Part shown: positions 61,383 to 64,000 of the stretch, piece after piece
Position numbering within the stretch: the stretch's first letter is position 1
Layout: every line of letters starts with the position of its first letter
Source: Chondrosia reniformis
Taxonomy: Eukaryota > Porifera > Demospongiae > Chondrillida > Chondrillidae
Direction of reading: 5' to 3'
Length of the DNA stretch: 64,000 nucleotides
Assembly (NCBI GenBank): GCA_947172415.1
Contig: OX359191.1
Coordinates: 3,162,001 to 3,226,000, forward strand
Translations under genes and position numbers: made by a program
Notes under the pieces: model-generated
What the model saw: only the letters and a program-made list of their open reading frames with translations
Database searches by the model: none
What the model was told of the DNA's origin: nothing

Positions 61383-63348
61383 CCGTGAATCCTCGATTAT
61401 CCGGATCACAAAATTACCTTGCACATGACACGTGGATTACGCAATTATGATACAAACGTATGCGAATGTGACATGTTTCAGTCGCGCTAATGTATTTTGC
61501 TCGATCGAGGATGGCGGAGTGTACTAGCGCTGCGAAGCCTAAGCGAAAAAGAACAGTTTTAAGTATTGAAGACAAAGTGGCCATCATAAAGCAGCTAGAG
61601 AGCAGCTCTGCTAATGGTATTGCCGAACGCTATGACATTGGAAAGGACACAGTCTCGGATATCAAGAAGAAGTGCGATAAGATCCTTCGCTTCAACCAGG
61701 AGATGCGCAACATGGGTATTAGTAAGAAGGTGAAAGTAATGAAGGTCGGAGATGTCGAACAGCATGATAAGGCCATCTACTTATGGTTCAAACAAAAGTG
61801 GATGGAGGGCGTACCTATCTCAGGCCCGATATTGTGTGAAAAAGCTGTCCACCTGCACAAGAAGATGTATGGTGAAGAGTCAAGTTTCTCTGGAAGTACA
61901 GGATGGCAATGGAGGTTCTGCAAGAGGCTCGGAATACGCAACTTGTCCCTTGAAGGTGAGAAATTATCTGCTGATACAGAAGCAAGTGCAGCTTTCGTCA
62001 CATCTCTCAGGGAATTCGTTGAAGAGCACCAGCTTACTCTCAATCAAATTTTCAATTTTGATTAGACTGGACTTAACTTTCGCTTGTTGTCAGACAAGAC
62101 ACTAGCTGCTTCCTTTGAGCACTCTGCTGATGGAAGAAAGCTGAGCAAAGAGAGAGTCACAATCAATGCCTGTGCAAATGCTACAGGCACCATCAAGTTA
62201 CCTCTCCAGGTTATCGGAAAAGCAAAACACCCAAGGTGTTTTAGGGGTTTGAGGATGGACCTCCTACCTGTGGAGAACTGTGGCCAGAAAAGTGCATGGA
62301 TGAGCCCGAGATTTTTCATGCCTGGTTTCACAACTCATTCATCCCTACAGTACGCAAAGAGCTCTCTTCTCTTGGCTTGGAGCCAAGGGCTGTTCTGGTG
62401 CTGGATAATTGCCCTGCCCACCCCAGTGAAGAAGGCCTCATTAGTGGATGATGGAAAGATCACTGCCTTTTACTTGCCACCAAATGTCACTTCCTTGATT
62501 CAACCAATGGATCAAGGGGTACTTGTGGCACTCAAGCACCACTACAAGAAGAAATTGTTACGAAGGCTATTGATAGAAGATGAGAATGGCGTATCTCTCA
62601 TTGATTTCCTGAAGTTAGTGAATATGAAAATTGTCACAGAGCTAATCGCAGAGTCATGGGGTGAAATCAAGGAATCCACACTACGCAAGTCGTGGAGAAA
62701 GATCATGCCTATTCAAGAAGCAAAGGAGAGTGAAGATCAGACTGAAGGAGAGGAAGATGTGCAAGATTTTATACATGAATTTCAGGAGATGGGATACAGT
62801 ATGGATGAAAATGAGATCAGTTCCTGGCTTAACAGTGATTCCAATGATCCTGGCTTTCAGCTGATGACAGATGATAAAATCTGTGACCATGTTCTTTCAG
62901 AGCAAGTGCCTGACCAGGAAGATGAGCCTGAACCAGAGGAAGGAGAATCGAATGTCTGTCCTGTCTCCAACTGGCAACTCATATGATTGAGAAGTGCCTC
63001 ACATGGCTTGAATACCAGCCTGAAGTAAATCTATACAACACATGCATGTTGAGAGAACTCCATGCCCTCGCAGTCCGTAAACGAGGAGAGTCCCTAAAAC
63101 AGAGGACCTTACTAGAGATGCTGCAAAAGTAAATGTATGTATGAGCACATGCATATGTATTTGTACTATGTTATAGAATGTTATACAGTCATTAAAGTGA
63201 TCTATACATGTTTTGTTGGCGTGCTGATTGTCCAAAGAAATTGTTCTACTGTTATACATATTTGATTGTATTTCACTTATCCGAACTTTTCACTTAATTT
63301 TTGGGCCATTTGACCAATGGGGTTCGGATAACTTCACATAATTCACTG
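61383..63348 (+). mobile_element. Second Tigger/pogo element, dead
   Basis: TA on both sides (61,381-61,382 and 63,349-63,350). The ends are CCGTGAATCCTCGATTATCC and, complemented, CAGTGAATTATGTGAAGTTA followed by TCCGAA, the usual Tigger-type CAGTxxAA...TTATCCG terminal pattern. The element is 1.97 kb with one transposase on the plus strand. It is unrelated in sequence to the Tigger at the palindrome axis and has no HIRAN ORF. Confidence 0.9.
61511..63132 (+). pseudogene. Tigger/pogo (CENP-B-like) transposase pseudogene
   Basis: Likely start ATG at 61,511 (MAECTSAAKPKRKR); an in-frame ATG at 61,490 is also possible. A Psq/CENP-B N-terminal HTH (LSIEDKVAIIKQLESS...GKDTVSDIKKK) is followed by the CENP-B second HTH (PISGPILCEKA, GWQWRFCKRLGI). 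The first catalytic Asp is in FNFD, directly followed by TAG (62,063-62,065). After it TGLNFRLL resumes in the same frame. Around 62,308 the reading moves to another frame, in which VLVLDNCPAHP (second Asp at 62,404-62,406) is encoded; near 62,445 it returns to give LPPNVTSLIQPMDQGV (third Asp). A last frameshift near 62,983 leads to the C-terminus ending at TAA 63,130-63,132. One stop plus three frameshifts make it non-functional. Confidence 0.88.
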
Positions 63349-63800
63349 TACTAGTTGAATGTACTAGTTGTATGTGCTAATTGTATGTACTAGTTGTGTG
63401 TACTACTTGTCATGTACTAGTCGTATGTACTAGTTGCATGTTCTAGTTGTGTGTACTAATTGTTTGTACTAGTTGTATGCACTAGTTATATGTACTAGCT
63501 CTAGTTATATTTACTAATTGTAGGTACTAGTTGTATGTAAAAGTTGTATGTAGTAGTTGCATGTACTAGTTATGTACTAGTTGCATATACAAGTTGTATG
63601 TTCTAGTATTATGTACTCGTTCTATGAACTAGTAGTATGTACTAGTTGTATGTACTAGTTGTATACACTAGTTGTTGATTCTTGTGCTAGTTATGTAAGG
63701 TACTAGGTAGGTTCTAGTTGTATGTACTAGTTGAATGTAATAGTTGTATGAATTAGTTGTATGTACTAGTACAAGTTATATTTACTAGTTGTATGTATTA
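63349..63800. repeat. 13-bp satellite array, B orientation, right end
   Basis: Last satellite block in the window. It contains the GTTGTTGATTCTTGTGCTAG phrase and ACTAGGTAGGTTCTAG seen in earlier higher-order units. It breaks off at about 63,800. Confidence 0.9.
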
Positions 63801-64000
63801 ATTATTAATGAACAAATAATTATAAGTACATAAAGAAACTAGGATTTACTCAAAAGCCATACAAACAGGGATACAGCGATGGGCACGACAAACCAGAAAC
63901 GGTTTAATTTCGTATGAATTTTCTCAGAAAAATCAAATTTCTAGAAACTCACCTACCTCCACCCATTTGCAGTCATGGTATACCCTCTTGGAACTCTGGT
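63801..64000. other. Non-satellite DNA at the right edge
   Basis: About 200 bases with no satellite character and no clear ORF. It may be the start of another element or the boundary of the satellite region; too little is visible to tell. Confidence 0.4.

Noticed and set aside
1..63800. Centromere or telomere identity of the satellite
   Set aside because: The unit is not a known telomere repeat, and nothing in the sequence alone shows centromere function; kept only as a test.

Overview
The window is a eukaryotic, almost certainly animal, heterochromatin-like region with no host gene that I can support. About 45 of the 64 kb is one degenerate 13-bp satellite (unit ACATACAACTAGT on one strand, ACTAGTTGTATGT on the other) that changes orientation many times. 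Everything else is transposable-element sequence or short unique islands. The element mix is an APE-type LINE, an RLE-type LINE, Penelope-like elements (PLEs) with hammerhead ribozymes, two Tigger/pogo elements and an expanded Tc1/mariner-like element. It suits a marine invertebrate such as a sponge or cnidarian, but the species cannot be fixed from this sequence. Every transposon ORF is broken by stops, frameshifts or truncation.

Layout. 1-5.1 kb is satellite in the 'A' orientation (ACATACAACTAGT on +), with a 170-bp island at 1.83 kb and a 1-kb unique stretch at 2.55-3.56 kb. 5.11-5.58 kb is the 3' end of a PLE with a C-terminal GIY-YIG segment. 5.58-18.97 kb is satellite in the 'B' orientation (ACTAGTTGTATGT on +), interrupted by a dead APE LINE (6.5-11.36 kb, minus) and a dead PLE (11.52-13.89 kb, minus) that carries a convincing hammerhead fold. 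18.97-20.64 kb is A. 20.64-38.5 kb is B, with two PLE tail fragments, a ~951-bp higher-order tandem repeat and two copies of an interspersed element called X here.

The most striking structure is a giant imperfect palindrome, about 37.63-51.80 kb, with its axis at 45.56 kb inside a Tigger/pogo transposase gene. Flanking satellite, elements X and Y, the Tigger terminal repeat, a HIRAN-domain ORF and the first part of the transposase are all present twice in mirror image around a ~1.1-kb unpaired spacer. The right arm carries a small re-inverted segment at its outer edge. 52.0-57.1 kb is mainly A satellite, with a 5'-truncated RLE LINE (54.80-56.68 kb) sandwiched between ~300-bp direct repeats of satellite. 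57.1-63.8 kb is B satellite hosting a Tc1/mariner-like element (57.35-60.26 kb) with a ~113-residue D-E spacing, and a second dead Tigger element (61.38-63.35 kb). The last 200 bases are non-satellite.

The genes do not form a host pathway. They are successive insertions into a satellite whose own growth by tandem and inverted duplication has copied some of the insertions. The candidates for something undescribed are the palindrome with its transposon axis, the HIRAN cargo divergently paired with the transposase, and the strand-switching satellite with higher-order structure.
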